This document shows, piece by piece, positions 1 through 10,457 of a DNA stretch of 64,000 nucleotides. The number at the start of each line of letters is the position of its first letter. The stretch's first letter is position 1. The notes below the pieces were generated by a model. That model was not told the DNA's origin and did no database searches. It saw only the letters and a program-made list of their open reading frames with translations. Both the position numbers and the translations under genes were made by a program. The stretch is from Miscanthus floridulus (Eukaryota > Streptophyta > Magnoliopsida > Poales > Poaceae), in assembly GCF_019320115.1 (NCBI RefSeq), contig NC_089583.1, forward strand, positions 77,377,739 to 77,441,738. The letters are read 5' to 3'.

Positions 1-2908
1 CATCAAGGAGATTAGAGATATCCTAGTAGTCTATGAATTTCTGGATGTTTTTCCTAAAGATTTACCTGGTCTACCACCAGATAGGGATGTTCAGTTTAAC
101 ATAGAGTTAAAACCTAGAACAGCTCCGATCTCTCAGAGAGCTTATAGGATGCCTCCCAAGGAATTAGTCGAGTTGAAGACTCAGTTCCAAGAGTTGATTG
201 ATAAGGGGTTTATCCAACCTAGTTCATCACCTTGGGGATGTCCTACAATTTTTGTGAAAAAGAAAGATGAGACCCTGAGATTGTATGTTGACTATCGTCC
301 ATTGAATGAAGTAACCATTAAGAATAAGTATTCCTTACCTTAGATAGACTTGCTTTTTGATCAACTGGCTAGAGCCAAAGTTTTCTCCAAGATTGATTTG
401 AGGTCAGGTTATCACCAAATCAAGATTAAGCCTGAATATATTCCCAAAACAACATTTACCATGAGATATGGATTATATGAATACCTAGTAATGTCTTTTG
501 GATTAACAAATGCCCCAGCTCATTTCATGTATCTGATGAATTCTGGATTAATGCCTGAGTTAGACAAGTTTGTAGTGGTGTTCATTGATGTCATCTTAGT
601 ATATTCTAAGAACAAGAAAGAACATGCGGAACACCTCAGAATTATTCTGACCCACTTGAGAGAACATCAGCTTTATGCCAAGTTTAGTAAGTGTGATTTT
701 TGGCTAAAGGAAATACAGTTTTTAGGACATGTTTTGTTAGCTAAAGGAGTTGTTGTGGATCCCAGCAAAGTTAAGGATATACTAGATTGGAAACTGCCAT
801 ACACAGTTCATCAAGTTCGGAGTTTTCTTAGAATGGCGGGTTATTACCGTCGTTTTATCCCAGATTTCTCTAGAATATCCAAGTCCATCACTAGGTTGTT
901 AAAGAACCAAGTCAAGTTTATTTGGTCATCTGATTCTGAAGAAGCCTTCCAAACTTTGAAGAGATTACTAACCACTGCACCAATATTAGCACAACCATAT
1001 ATCGAGAAGTCGTTTGACGTTTATTGTGATGCTTCTGGTATTGGCATTGGATGTGTATTGATGCAAGAAGGCTGAGTCATTGCCTATGCTTTCAGACAAC
1101 TTAAGCAACATGAAGAACATTATCCAACTCATGATTTGGAGTTAGCAGTGGTCGTCCATGCTTTGAAGATTTGGCAGCATTACCTACTTGGTAATACTTG
1201 TCATATGTATACAGATCACAAGAGTTTAAAGTATATCTTTACTCAATCAGAATTGAACATGCGACAAAGAAGATGGTTAGAATTGATTAAATATTATAAC
1301 TTGGAAGTACATTACCATCCTGGTAAGGCAAATGTGGTTGCAGATGCCCTCAGTCGTAAGAGTCATTGCAACTGTGTGACAGTAAAAACAATGAATTTGA
1401 CTTTATGTCAAGAGATGGAAAAGTTGAGTATAGAGGTAATTCAACAAGGTAGTTTGACCAATATAACTGTTGGATCAACTATTGAGACTAGATTATTGCC
1501 GCTCAGAAAGAAAACAAGGGTATAGCCCATATCAAAGAAAGAGTCCGGAATGGAAAAGCGGAATGCTTCAAAATAGATGATGAAGGGGTGCTATGGTTCA
1601 AGAATAGTCTTGTGGTACCAAAGGTTCCTATGTTGCGATAGTCAATTCTTGAAGAGGCACATGCTACTAGGTTATCTATTCATCCGGGAAGTAATAAGAT
1701 GTACCATGACTTAAAACAGAGATTTTGGTGGACCAAAATGAAGATAGAGATTGTCCGGTATATAGCCAAGTGTGATACTTGTCAAAAAGTGAAAGCTATA
1801 CATTTGAGGTCCGCTGGAGAGTTACAACCATTGCCTAGCTTAGATGTGGGAGGATATTAGTATGGATTTTATAGTTGGCCTACCCAAGACATCAAAAGGC
1901 TTTGATTTAATATGGGTTATTGTAGATCGACTAACTAAGTCAGCACATTTTCTTCTAGTCACGAGTACATACCCCACTATCCAATATGCCAAGATGTATT
2001 TAGCATGAATTGTGAGCCTACATGGAGTACCAAAGACCATAGTGTCAGATAGGGGTACACAGTTTGTCTCTAACTTTTGGAAATAATTGCATGCTTCGTT
2101 GGGTACCAAACTCCTACATAGTACAACTTATCACCCACAGACGGATGGTTAGACTGAAAGGGTCAATCAAGTACTTGAAGGTATGTTGAAATGTTGTGTT
2201 CTTAACTATTCCAATAAGTGGGATGAATGCTTGCCTTTGGCTGAGTTCTCATACAACAATAGTTATCAGAAGAGCATTAGAATGGCTCCATTTGAAGCAC
2301 TCTATGGTCATAGATGCAGAACATCACTAAATTGGTCTGAACCCAGGGAAAGATGGTTCTTTGGAGTTGACCTTGTGAAAGAAATAGAAGAGAAGGTTAG
2401 ACAGATACAAAGTAATTTGAAGATAGCTCAGTCTCGATAAAAGAGTTATGCAGATAAACGACGTAGACCATTGGTGTTTAACAACGAAGATTTTGTATAT
2501 CTGAAGGTATCACCAATAAAGGGAGTTACCCATTTGGGTGTTAAAGGCAAGTTGACACCTCATTATATTGGACCATTTCAAATTTTGGAAAGGTGTGGAA
2601 AGATGGCATATCGTTTGAAGTTACCAAAACATCTTTCAGCTGTGCATGATGTATTCCATGTTTCTCAATTAAAGAAGTGTCTCCGAGTGCGTGAGCATAA
2701 TGTTGAGGTTGAAGGAGTGGAACTTGAACCTGATTTGACCTATTCCAAATATCCTATCTGAGTTCTGGATCAGAAAGACCATGTCACACGAAGGAGAACA
2801 ATCAAGTTCTACAAGATACAATGGAATCAACATTCCAAAGAAGAAGCTACTTGGGAATCCGAAGATTACTTGCTAGAAAAGTTTCTGGAGTCTCTTGTGT
2901 CAATATAG
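1..2908 (+). pseudogene. Ty3/gypsy chromovirus pol (Tekay/Del type), 3' part, degenerate
   Basis: Polyprotein that would copy element RNA and integrate the cDNA; only the part from just before reverse transcriptase is in the window. In order: RT (about 149-900, with the [10 protein letters not shown] and [13 protein letters not shown] blocks), RNase H (about 1015-1350, [13 protein letters not shown] and [10 protein letters not shown]), the integrase HHCC finger (about 1640-1800, CDTCQK), the DDE core (about 1850-2180, SMDFIVG, VSDRGTQF, TERVNQ), the integrase C-terminal region, and a chromodomain. It is dead: stops near 341, 1073, 1637, 2007, 2149, 2438 and 2759, frame changes near 1520 and 1845, and the RT catalytic motif reads FIDVIL, so the second catalytic aspartate is valine. 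PPT and LTR follow directly. The family assignment is firm; the Tekay/Del lineage follows from the chromodomain and the very long LTR. Confidence 0.93.
2762..2908 (+). other. Chromodomain at the C terminus of pol
   Basis: After an in-frame stop at 2759 the frame continues with the short C-terminal module typical of plant chromoviruses: a basic stretch (RRRTIKFYKIQW), then an acidic helix-like part with EEATWESEDYL. In the family this domain follows integrase and is thought to guide insertion toward heterochromatin marks. The final stop is at 2906-2908, 162 bases before the LTR. Confidence 0.8.
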
Positions 2909-3058
2909 AATAACGTTAGTTGTGCTCGGTCGTTACAAATCGTGTTTTGTAAAGAGACCTTGGCTGTTTTATGGATAGGTTTTGTATGTGTTCGCTCGAC
3001 ACATTTCCTTTTCCATTACTTACCCTTGGACTTTAAATCTTGGGACAAGATTTCTTTT

Positions 3059-3070
3059 AGGGGGAAGGAT
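3059..3070 (+). other. Polypurine tract
   Basis: AGGGGGAAGGAT lies directly before the TG that opens the LTR, where plus-strand cDNA synthesis is primed. Confidence 0.75.
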
Positions 3071-3748
3071 TGTAACACCTCGGGTGTTTAAATACTAAAA
3101 CATGCCATGTCATCATATGCATAGCACATCATTTATGTGTTAGTGAAAATTTTGATATGCATACACTAAAACAAGTTTACCTTTATGTTATATGTGTTGA
3201 CTTATATGGCTTGAATTGAGTTAAAAATCTTTGTATTAATTTGAATTTCTGAAAACCCTGATTTCAACATTTAATTTTACCCTGGAAAAACCCATTTCAA
3301 AATCTAAGCACATTTTGGGGTTGAGCCTAAAAGCAAAAGTTTAGAGCTTGTCAAGTTATACAAAGTTTGTTTTTGGAGTTTTCAAAGTTGTTATGTCAAA
3401 TTTGAAGTAATTTGAAAAGGCGTAAATTCTTGAAATGTCCCCTTTTTGAATTTAAACTTGCATTTCAAAATGTAGACTGAATTTGGGTATGGGTATAAAA
3501 GAAAAGTTGTAGAACTTTGAATTTGGAACAATTTTTATTTTTAGAGATTTTTGAGTTGCCATACAAATTTGGGAGTAATTTGAGAATTTAAAATGAGTAG
3601 CAATTCTGTAATTATGGCAAACAGTGCCATCGGGCAGCTGTCCCCGCCGGCAAGCTTCCTCTGGCTTCCAGGCACGCCCGTGGCCTTCTCTGGTTTTGTG
3701 CTAGCATGAGCAGGCTGCTGCGTGTCGTCTCCTTTCTTCTTTGCCGCA

Positions 3749-3756
3749 CTATAAAG
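3749..3756 (+). promoter_or_regulatory. LTR TATA box
   Basis: CTATAAAG at the start of the GC-rich block. The related LTR has CTATAAATAG in the equivalent place (62281). Transcription would start about 30 bases downstream, leaving roughly 2.8 kb of LTR as transcript leader. Confidence 0.55.
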
Positions 3757-4953
3757 GCCGGAATGCCGTCGTCGCCGTTCTTTCTCCTTCCTCTGCTTTT
3801 CCCGTTGCCACTGTCCAACTCCAGCGAGCTCGCACCAACGCCATAGCATTGTTCCAGTCATAGCAAAGCCCTTCGTAGCTCTGCTTGTTCCTTGCGTACC
3901 CAGCCAACCAGCCCTTGTAGCTTGACTTCATCGGTTACCGCCGTTCATCGATTTTCTTCCTCGCGGCCGGCAGCGTCGCCGTCGCATGCGCTTCACCGTG
4001 GCCGTAGCTCTACGGCGAGCCTCTGGCCTTGTGAAGTATTGTTTTAGCTTCGCCACGATGCCATGGTGCTTTGTGCCTGGTTGATTGACCATTTTGTCCA
4101 CCGTAGTCGCCGAAACACCGCCATCAACGACCGTTGCTCCGCCGTGGCTACTGTGCACGTCGACCCACCTCTCCGTTGCTGTTCTGGTCCTGCTCCTTAC
4201 TCAATTGCGATTTGTTTAAGCTCTACTAGTCTCACGTCACCAGCGTAGCGCAGCTGCGCCGTCATGGCCACCATGGCTGGTGTCATGCTCGGTCTAGGCC
4301 GTTTTAGGTCTCGCTTGTGCCACCAATCGACGCGTAGGGATGTAGGGGACGTGGTGGTACCATGGCCGTTGGCGAGAAATCGCCAGTCAGCGCATGTAGT
4401 CGCCATGGTCAGCGCGAGAGGTCGGGGATGATAGGTGGGGTCGCGTTGTCAGTGACTCTGTGTTTGAAAACAAATTTTCTATTTTTCAGTGATGAATGAA
4501 TAATATGAGTTTTTGCTATTTTTGTGTAGAATTATTTAGATCTCCAAAAATTATGAAAATTTTTGTGTGACCTCTCTGTGATGTATAATATTTAAGAAAA
4601 ATATGAACTATTGATTTTTGGTACTTTTTTGAATGTGATGAAAATTGCTCAATTAATTAATAAATGAGATTCCATGATTTTTCTAGGTTTAAATAATTAT
4701 CCAAAAATTATGAAAATTATTTTTCCACTTAGTTATCATGTAATGAACCTTTACAAAAATTTTGAGCTCAATTGGAACAAGTTGATTTATTTCATAATTT
4801 TGAATTAAATAATTAATTCATAAAAAAGCAAACAGTAACCTTTAATGATTTTGGTTTTGTTTGAATTTTTGGATTGAGTGATGACCTTGGGTCATTAGTT
4901 GGTAATGATCCTTGGCAATTGAAATAAGTGTTCTGAAAAAGGTTTAGTTAGTT

Positions 4954-5271
4954 TTGACTTGTAACTGTATCGCGAAGGAAAGTTGTATTCAAGTTTTTAA
5001 CTTTCGCATCCTTTATCAAGCATCACGTTTTGTATCTCGCATCATGTTAAACATGGCATTGTTACTAGGTGTAGTAAACAAAAGCGAGAACGTGGTAGTC
5101 AATCAAGTTGTGGAGGAAGTTAATCCATCTGTTGAGGTCGGATTTGATAATTGTGGAACGTCTTCGGAACTGGACTTTTTTGTTAATCAAGGCAAGCCCT
5201 GGATGCATTTAAACCTACCTTATGTTTTACAAATTTATATCACTTTTGCTTTTCAATACTGCATTAAGTGA
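4954..5271 (+). CDS. Short open frame inside the Tekay LTR with a conserved peptide block
   Basis: A 105-codon frame in the transcribed part of the LTR. The segment 5086-5208 encodes an acidic peptide containing GFDNCGT and ending in GKP. The LTR at 61479 has the same block in one open frame at 63675-63797, although the DNA has diverged: GFDNCGT and GKP are retained, third-position changes occur (TTT/TTC, GGA/GGT), and the block length differs by whole codons. Both copies are preceded by a TAG that could be a splice acceptor. It could be a leader peptide, the remains of an upstream gag extension, or an exon. Function is unknown to me. Confidence 0.4.
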   Translation: MTCNCIAKESCIQVFNFRILYQASRFVSRIMLNMALLLGVVNKSENVVVNQVVEEVNPSVEVGFDNCGTSSELDFFVNQGKPWMHLNLPYVLQIYITFAFQYCIK

Positions 5272-6630
5272 TTAGGAGTGAGTAAAAACCTAATTGGTGC
5301 ATTACCAACCTTGTTTTTCCATATCTACCTTGTTACCAGTTTTACTTCGTAAATGCCTAGTTATGCTTAGCCATGCTTAGACAGATAAAAGTCAGGTGAT
5401 TACCTGTCACCTGTGTGTTTTAAATGGATCTTTGGTTACATTTGGTTACTTATGTTATCATGAGATATGAGCATGTGGAATAATAAATCTAGACCGGGCG
5501 GACTCAGTGTATGAGAGCCATAAGACATGGATGTCTTGTGAGCGGGTTCTTTCTGCCTGTGTCGATTGAGGCCCGTCTGTTGTTGAACTGCATGAGGTGA
5601 GACTTTGTAGTACTAACCACATACTCTAGTAAGCCTTAACTTGGTGATTCTATTATGAGAATGGCTACTCACGCACTAGGAGTGGAGAGATGGCGGGAAT
5701 AGCGTGTACCCACGTGGCAATGGGCTGGATTGGTGGAGTACTGTATTCTCAGGTGGCGTGGACCCATTCTTGTTTTAGAGGACCTGAGGGTAGGTTGGTA
5801 TATGTAGGTTAGGGTCCTACATATGTCGTGTGGTCTGGAATCCCTAGCTAGGTTTTTAATCAGTTCGAATCATCATTGCTCCTCGGTATGGAGACTCAAC
5901 CCACTGTTCATCATCGTAGTTTAATAACTAGAACTTGAGTAAGGATTGAGAAAGTGTGGGATATGAAGTTTCATTATCTCAATACGGATCATGTCAACTT
6001 TGTATATGATCTTTTTTATGATAAAAATGTTGATATAAAGAATCTTGTTAGAGAGCTTTTACGCAAAATAACTTTGATTATTGCTAAAGCCATACCTTGA
6101 ATCCCTGAGCCTGCATTCCTGAGTCTTCTCAGTTTTATTTTGGTTAAGTCTTGTTGAGTACTTTTGTACTTAGGGTTCATTGACCCTTATTGCAGGTGAG
6201 CCTCATGAGCAGGTCTGTTTTGGACCATGCTGCATGACTGTTGTTCTAGTCGATGACGACAAGTAAATGTGTGGCCCTTGGGCAGGGCAGTTTAATTGTG
6301 TGTTTTGTATTATGTTAATAATGTCACTCCACTACTACTATGGTTTGTAATAATTATCGAACTTAGTTTGTAAGATTTGAAACTACTATTTTGTAAACTA
6401 AGTTATTGTAAGACTTCTGCTATTTTACTCTGATGTAGATATTTGAATAAATGTTGTAATATTGCAATGACTCTGTAATGGGATCCTGCTCAGAAATCGT
6501 GGATGATTCGGGGTTCCTCGAGGACACCTGACAGACTTCTTAAGTTACCGGGAACATATGCATAGTCGTCAGAGGTCATTGGATAGTGATAGGTGTATGT
6601 GGGTCCTATAATTTAGGAGGTTCTGCCACA

Positions 6631-6975
6631 ATTACTCTTTTTTGAATGCACATGCGAGAAAGTCTAAAACTACATGATTGTAATGGGCAAAACAATGATT
6701 GAATGCTTTCACTAACATTAGACATTGTATAAATGTTAGTCGTAGCACAATGTGTACTACCCTTTCTAAATGCACATGCGAGAAAGTCCAAAACTACGTG
6801 ATTGTAACATGCTAGACAATGACTGAATGCTTTCACCTACGTCAGGCATTGTATAAATGTTAATCGTTGGCACAATGTGTACTACTCTTTTCTGAATGCA
6901 CATGTGAGAAAGTCCAATACTATATGATTGTGACATGCCGGACAATATCTATTACTCTTTTTCTGACTGCACTCA
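6631..6975 (+). repeat. Diverged tandem repeat, about 125-bp unit, 2.8 copies
   Basis: Units begin near 6631, 6752 and 6878. Each contains AATGCACATGCGAGAAAGTC, then GATTGTAA with GACAAT, and GCACAATGTGTACTAC at its end. The Tekay LTR ends exactly at this repeat, so the element inserted into the array. A further stretch of the same family is at 8233-8455. Confidence 0.75.
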
Positions 6976-7357
6976 CCACAGCCTATTGCTTGGAATCCAT
7001 AGCAATTAAATCTATATTAAATTTGTATAAAACCCGGAGAGCCCAGTGTGCCTGGTTTTGCCATAAATCTATGAGAGATGTAAGAGCGAGGTAACCACCC
7101 TTTTCTGTCTTCCTACGGTACTCTTTCTCTCCAGCCTCGTGCGAGTTGCATCTTTGGGCAGACTGATGGACCATGGGAAGCACCCAGCAAAGAACCCTCT
7201 AGAGGGGAGAGGGCCTTCGCCATGTCTTCACTCCCATTTTTGGTGCCTTGGGTAAGGTGGTCTTGTTCTTAGTTGTCGGAGTCATTCCGTTCTGATCACC
7301 TTAATCTTTTTAGGGCCATTTCTTATGCCATGACGCTAGAGGTCAGGCAATTATCCA

Positions 7358-7967
7358 GTGTCACCTGCTCTCTGGACGCTAGAGGTCCATGAGCCCCTCT
7401 ATAATTGGGATGTGGCTCATGACCCATGCTTTGACTCCGGGGGTGAGGTTAGTCAGCTCGTGCTCTGCCTTGACGCCGTCCAGACAGCCCTTGCTGCCTC
7501 ACAGCGAGAGACTACTAATGCCCAGGTAGTAGCTACCGATGCTCAGGCTAGGACGATCGGTAAGGTTTCCTTCATTGAGAAGCTCTGTCCAAATGTCCAT
7601 GACCTTGTTTTGACGGTTTTTAGTGTTGTCAGCCCTAGAGGAGGAGTTGGCCGCTCTTCAAGAAGCGGCCCTCGTCACCGTCAACGACATGAACGCAGGG
7701 AGTGTCCTGCTTGAGGACATTTTGCGGGCCATGCTAGCTCGGGTTAGGATGGTGGCCCTTAGCAGGGTGTGCCATGGGGTTGCCTTAGCCCTAGCCATGG
7801 CGTAGCTTCGTTTCGGCCATGATCTCCGCCTGCTTGAACCTAGCTTTCTAGTTGGCGCTGATGAGGAGAAGGAGGAGCTCACTAGCGACTTTACCGCCAC
7901 CATGAAGGCCATCATGGAAGCCATGAATGCAGGAGATGTCGTCCTCGTTGCCTTCTTTGAGCCGTAG
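7358..7967 (+). pseudogene. Degenerate Ala-rich, coiled-coil-like ORF; possible tail of a gypsy-associated extra ORF
   Basis: Three overlapping frames together give an alanine/leucine/glutamate-rich product containing ALEEELAALQEAAL and, at the end, SFLVGADEEKEELTSDF, with stops at 7803 and 7965 and frame changes near 7620. The composition and acidic tail resemble the C-terminal parts of the antisense extra ORFs seen elsewhere here (39735-43009 and 57925-61478), but there is no direct sequence match strong enough to prove it. No PBS, LTR or pol sequence is recognisable around it. Function unknown. Confidence 0.35.
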
Positions 7968-8232
7968 ATTGTATCTAGGGTCATTCCAATCTTAATGAAA
8001 GGCTAGTTTGTTACTTTAATTCAAAGAACAACTTATGCGTGTCGCTTGGTCTTTCACGGTTTTTGCTTCTTCTGCTTCGATGCGATTGGCTTGTGCGACC
8101 GACATGCTTGGATGAGATGATTTGGAAGTAATGGGCCAGATCCTGCCTCCCCTCTTGAAAGGAAGTTAGGTTTTAGGGAAGCTTCCTTCCCTCTTATGAA
8201 ACACCATAGGTAACTTAGTAACTTCGCATATT

Positions 8233-8455
8233 TCTATTCTAAATGCTTCCACCTGTGTCCGACATTGTAAATGTTAATCGTCGGCACAATGTGTATTACT
8301 CTTTTCTGAATGCACACATGAGAAAGTCTGATGCTATGCGATTGTAACGTGCTGGACAATATCTATTACTCTTTTCTAAATACGCATGCAAGATTTGATT
8401 ACGCACAAAAGAAAGTCCCCTACTCTATAATTGTAACGTATTGGACAATAGATTT
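8233..8455 (+). repeat. Further copies of the ~125-bp repeat
   Basis: About two diverged units of the family at 6631-6975, recognised by GCACAATGTGT, CTCTTTTCTGAATGCACA, GAGAAAGTC and GGACAATA. The 1.26 kb between the two blocks (6976-8232) is not part of the repeat. Confidence 0.65.
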
Positions 8456-8600
8456 CATGTCTGGGCAACTCCTCAACTTGCAATGGGGTTGTTCGACCCT
8501 GTAGTTCTCTCTTAAGAGGAACGACTTGAGTTGTAATGAGGTAGTTAGACTAGATAGATGACACTCATATCGCACTTAGATGTTAGGTTTAATTTATAGT

Positions 8601-8858
8601 GGCAACATAGTGATAAAAATGGTTCAACATGTACAACTTATTATAGAACTATAAAATAGACATTGTGTCATAAGCAAGACTTCAATTATTACATCAAGAA
8701 TCATTTTAAATCAAAATTTCGATGCCTACGTGGCAACATGGTGATAAAAAGGGTTCAACATGTACAACTTATTATAGAACCATAAAATAAACATTGTGTC
8801 TTAAGCAAGACTTCAATTATTACATCAAGAATCATTCTAAATCCAAATTTCGATACCT
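8601..8858 (+). repeat. 131-bp direct tandem duplication
   Basis: Two nearly identical copies starting at 8601 and 8732, each opening GGCAACAT and containing TTCAACATGTACAACTTATT and ending near TTTCGAT. The few differences suggest a fairly recent duplication. I see no gene in it. 8859-9139 contains nothing I can assign. Confidence 0.8.
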
Positions 8859-9139
8859 CCATTCCCTCACCTTCTACCGCATACCTTCCTTCAACTATCA
8901 AACTATCACCAATCGCTTGTACATCCCTTCCTTGGTAGGGAATCAAGGTCACTACACATTCAAAGGATGTGGTGATGATGACAAAGTAGGCATCGAAGTC
9001 ATGGTAGTGTTGTTGAGTCAAACTCGCCTAGTGAGTGCATCTCGCCTGGTGAGTACGCTAAAATCTCATCATTTGAATCCAATGTCTCATCATGCTCAGT
9101 GACATGGTTTCTTGGATGAATGGTGGACTCTCTAGTTTG

Positions 9140-9457
9140 CTAAACTAAAGTAATAGCGTCAGACCCTGGTGTCGACTCAGCTCTATTAATGGTAGGATTA
9201 GTAGGCTCAGTGGTTGCATCAGGCTTCGCGATTGTTGGGGAATCCCTAGGAGGCTCTGTTTGTGCCCCTATGGTGTTGCATGCAGTATCTGTCCCCTCGA
9301 CTTGATTGGGTAGAGAAGGACGGTCAGCTACCTCATGAGCTAAAGCCGAACTCTGCTTATGTTTGACTATAGTAATACTAGCATTAGCAGGTTCATGCAT
9401 CTCGGTCGTTGGAGAAGCCCCAAGAAGCTCTGTATATGTCCCCGTGGCAGCTTGCAC
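9140..9457 (-). pseudogene. Unrecognised Thr/Pro/Ala-rich frame with internal repeats
   Basis: A 105-codon minus-strand frame rich in Thr, Pro, Ala and Glu, with repeated ASPT/DSPT and EPxN-type motifs. It is compositionally like a disordered linker and coincides with the DNA repeats at 9230-9645, so it may only be an open frame through a repeat. I do not recognise a family. More broken minus-strand frames lie at 9460-10436, so it may be part of a longer dead gene cut off by the Athila-like insertion at 10458. Confidence 0.25.
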
Positions 9458-9645
9458 CTTGACCTAAGGGGGCGAAGAAGGTGGATCACCTACCTCATTA
9501 GAACCTAAAGCTGGCTCAGGTATCTTGGGCATTGGAGAAGCCCTGAGAGGCTCTATTTGTGCCTCTGTGGTGGCTTGCACCTCGACCTGAGGGGGTGAAG
9601 AAGGTGGATCACTAGCCTGATCAAGACCTAAAGCTAAACTCTACT
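9230..9645 (-). repeat. Imperfect tandem repeat, ~122-bp to longer units, 3 copies
   Basis: The stretch GGAGAAGCCC...GGCTCT...GTGGC.GCTTGCACCT.GACCT...GGTGGATCAC occurs at about 9410 and 9532, offset about 122 bp, and more diverged at about 9234. Unit lengths differ by insertions. Confidence 0.6.
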
Positions 9646-10223
9646 TATGTAGCATCATCACTATTGGTAACTCTATGTGGACAATTGTATTATTAGGACC
9701 AATCAAATAACCAGCAATGGGTTTGACCTGACTACCACATTGCAACTAAAGCATTTGAAAGTCAGGGGCCTTAACCCCTATGGCACTATATAGTTGAATA
9801 AAGCAACCAGTGAACACATTGCACATCAGGTCAACTTTTTGGCCTTGTATGTTGATGGCCTCACAAAAAGCAGATGATTGCTGGCTCATCTACTATTTGA
9901 GAAAGACTACAATCTCCGCTTGCTTATCAATACTTGCTTTCAAACACCTCCCTTGTCGTTCCATACACTTGTCTTGTCATTCCATATGCTTCTGGTTTTC
10001 TTCCTGGCTGACAACTATCCTAGCAAGTATCTGTCCAAGCTCTGATGGTTGTAGAACAGACACTGGAGGTGGTGCCTACTTGGCTAATGTCTCTATAGTA
10101 GGTGGAACATCGACCATCTCTTTGTTGGCCACACCACCGGAGGATGACCCTCCCTCGTTATGGTCATCTGACGTAGGTCACAGTAGTCGCTGTCATCGAA
10201 GTCTAAATCTTGCATTCATATAT

Positions 10224-10436
10224 TCAAGTTCCTTCAATCCTAGACTGGCGCTCTGCCTGCTCTAGGGCTACATCCACCAATTTGTGTGTTTCTCTATCCT
10301 GTATGGGTAACAGCTCTTGAATGGATCTAAGGGCATGCTGTCCATGACGATGATTGTCCAGACTTGCTGGCATGTAGGTCATAACCACGCAGGTTGACTT
10401 GTTGTACAATGTCCCATTCTTTTCAAAGTCAATCAT
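10224..10436 (-). pseudogene. Unrecognised ORF fragment ending at the Athila-like insertion
   Basis: A 70-codon minus-strand frame, hydrophilic, containing SIQELLPIQDRETHKLVD. It starts 21 bases from the end of the Athila-like LTR, so its 5' part may have been cut away. Below it (about 9657-10220) the minus strand has only short broken frames. I do not recognise the family. Confidence 0.25.
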
Positions 10437-10457
10437 GCGTAGCAGATAGCTGATGAT

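Larger units (their letters stand above)
3071..6630 (+). repeat. 3' LTR of the Tekay/Del-type chromovirus (3560 bp)
   Basis: Starts TGTAACACCTCGGG after the polypurine tract and ends TTCTGCCACA, where sequence changes to a different repeat. The five bases after it, ATTAC, are the presumed target duplication; the left copy lies outside the window. The first 700 bp are AT-rich, followed by a GC-rich block (about 3620-4440) with a TATA box, then AT-rich sequence. The same order is seen in the LTR at 61479 and loosely in the solo LTR at 14443. A conserved short coding block lies at 5086-5208. Confidence 0.88.

Noticed and set aside
3541..4406. Overlapping frames in the GC-rich part of the first LTR
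   Set aside because: Not conserved in the equivalent part of the LTR at 61479.
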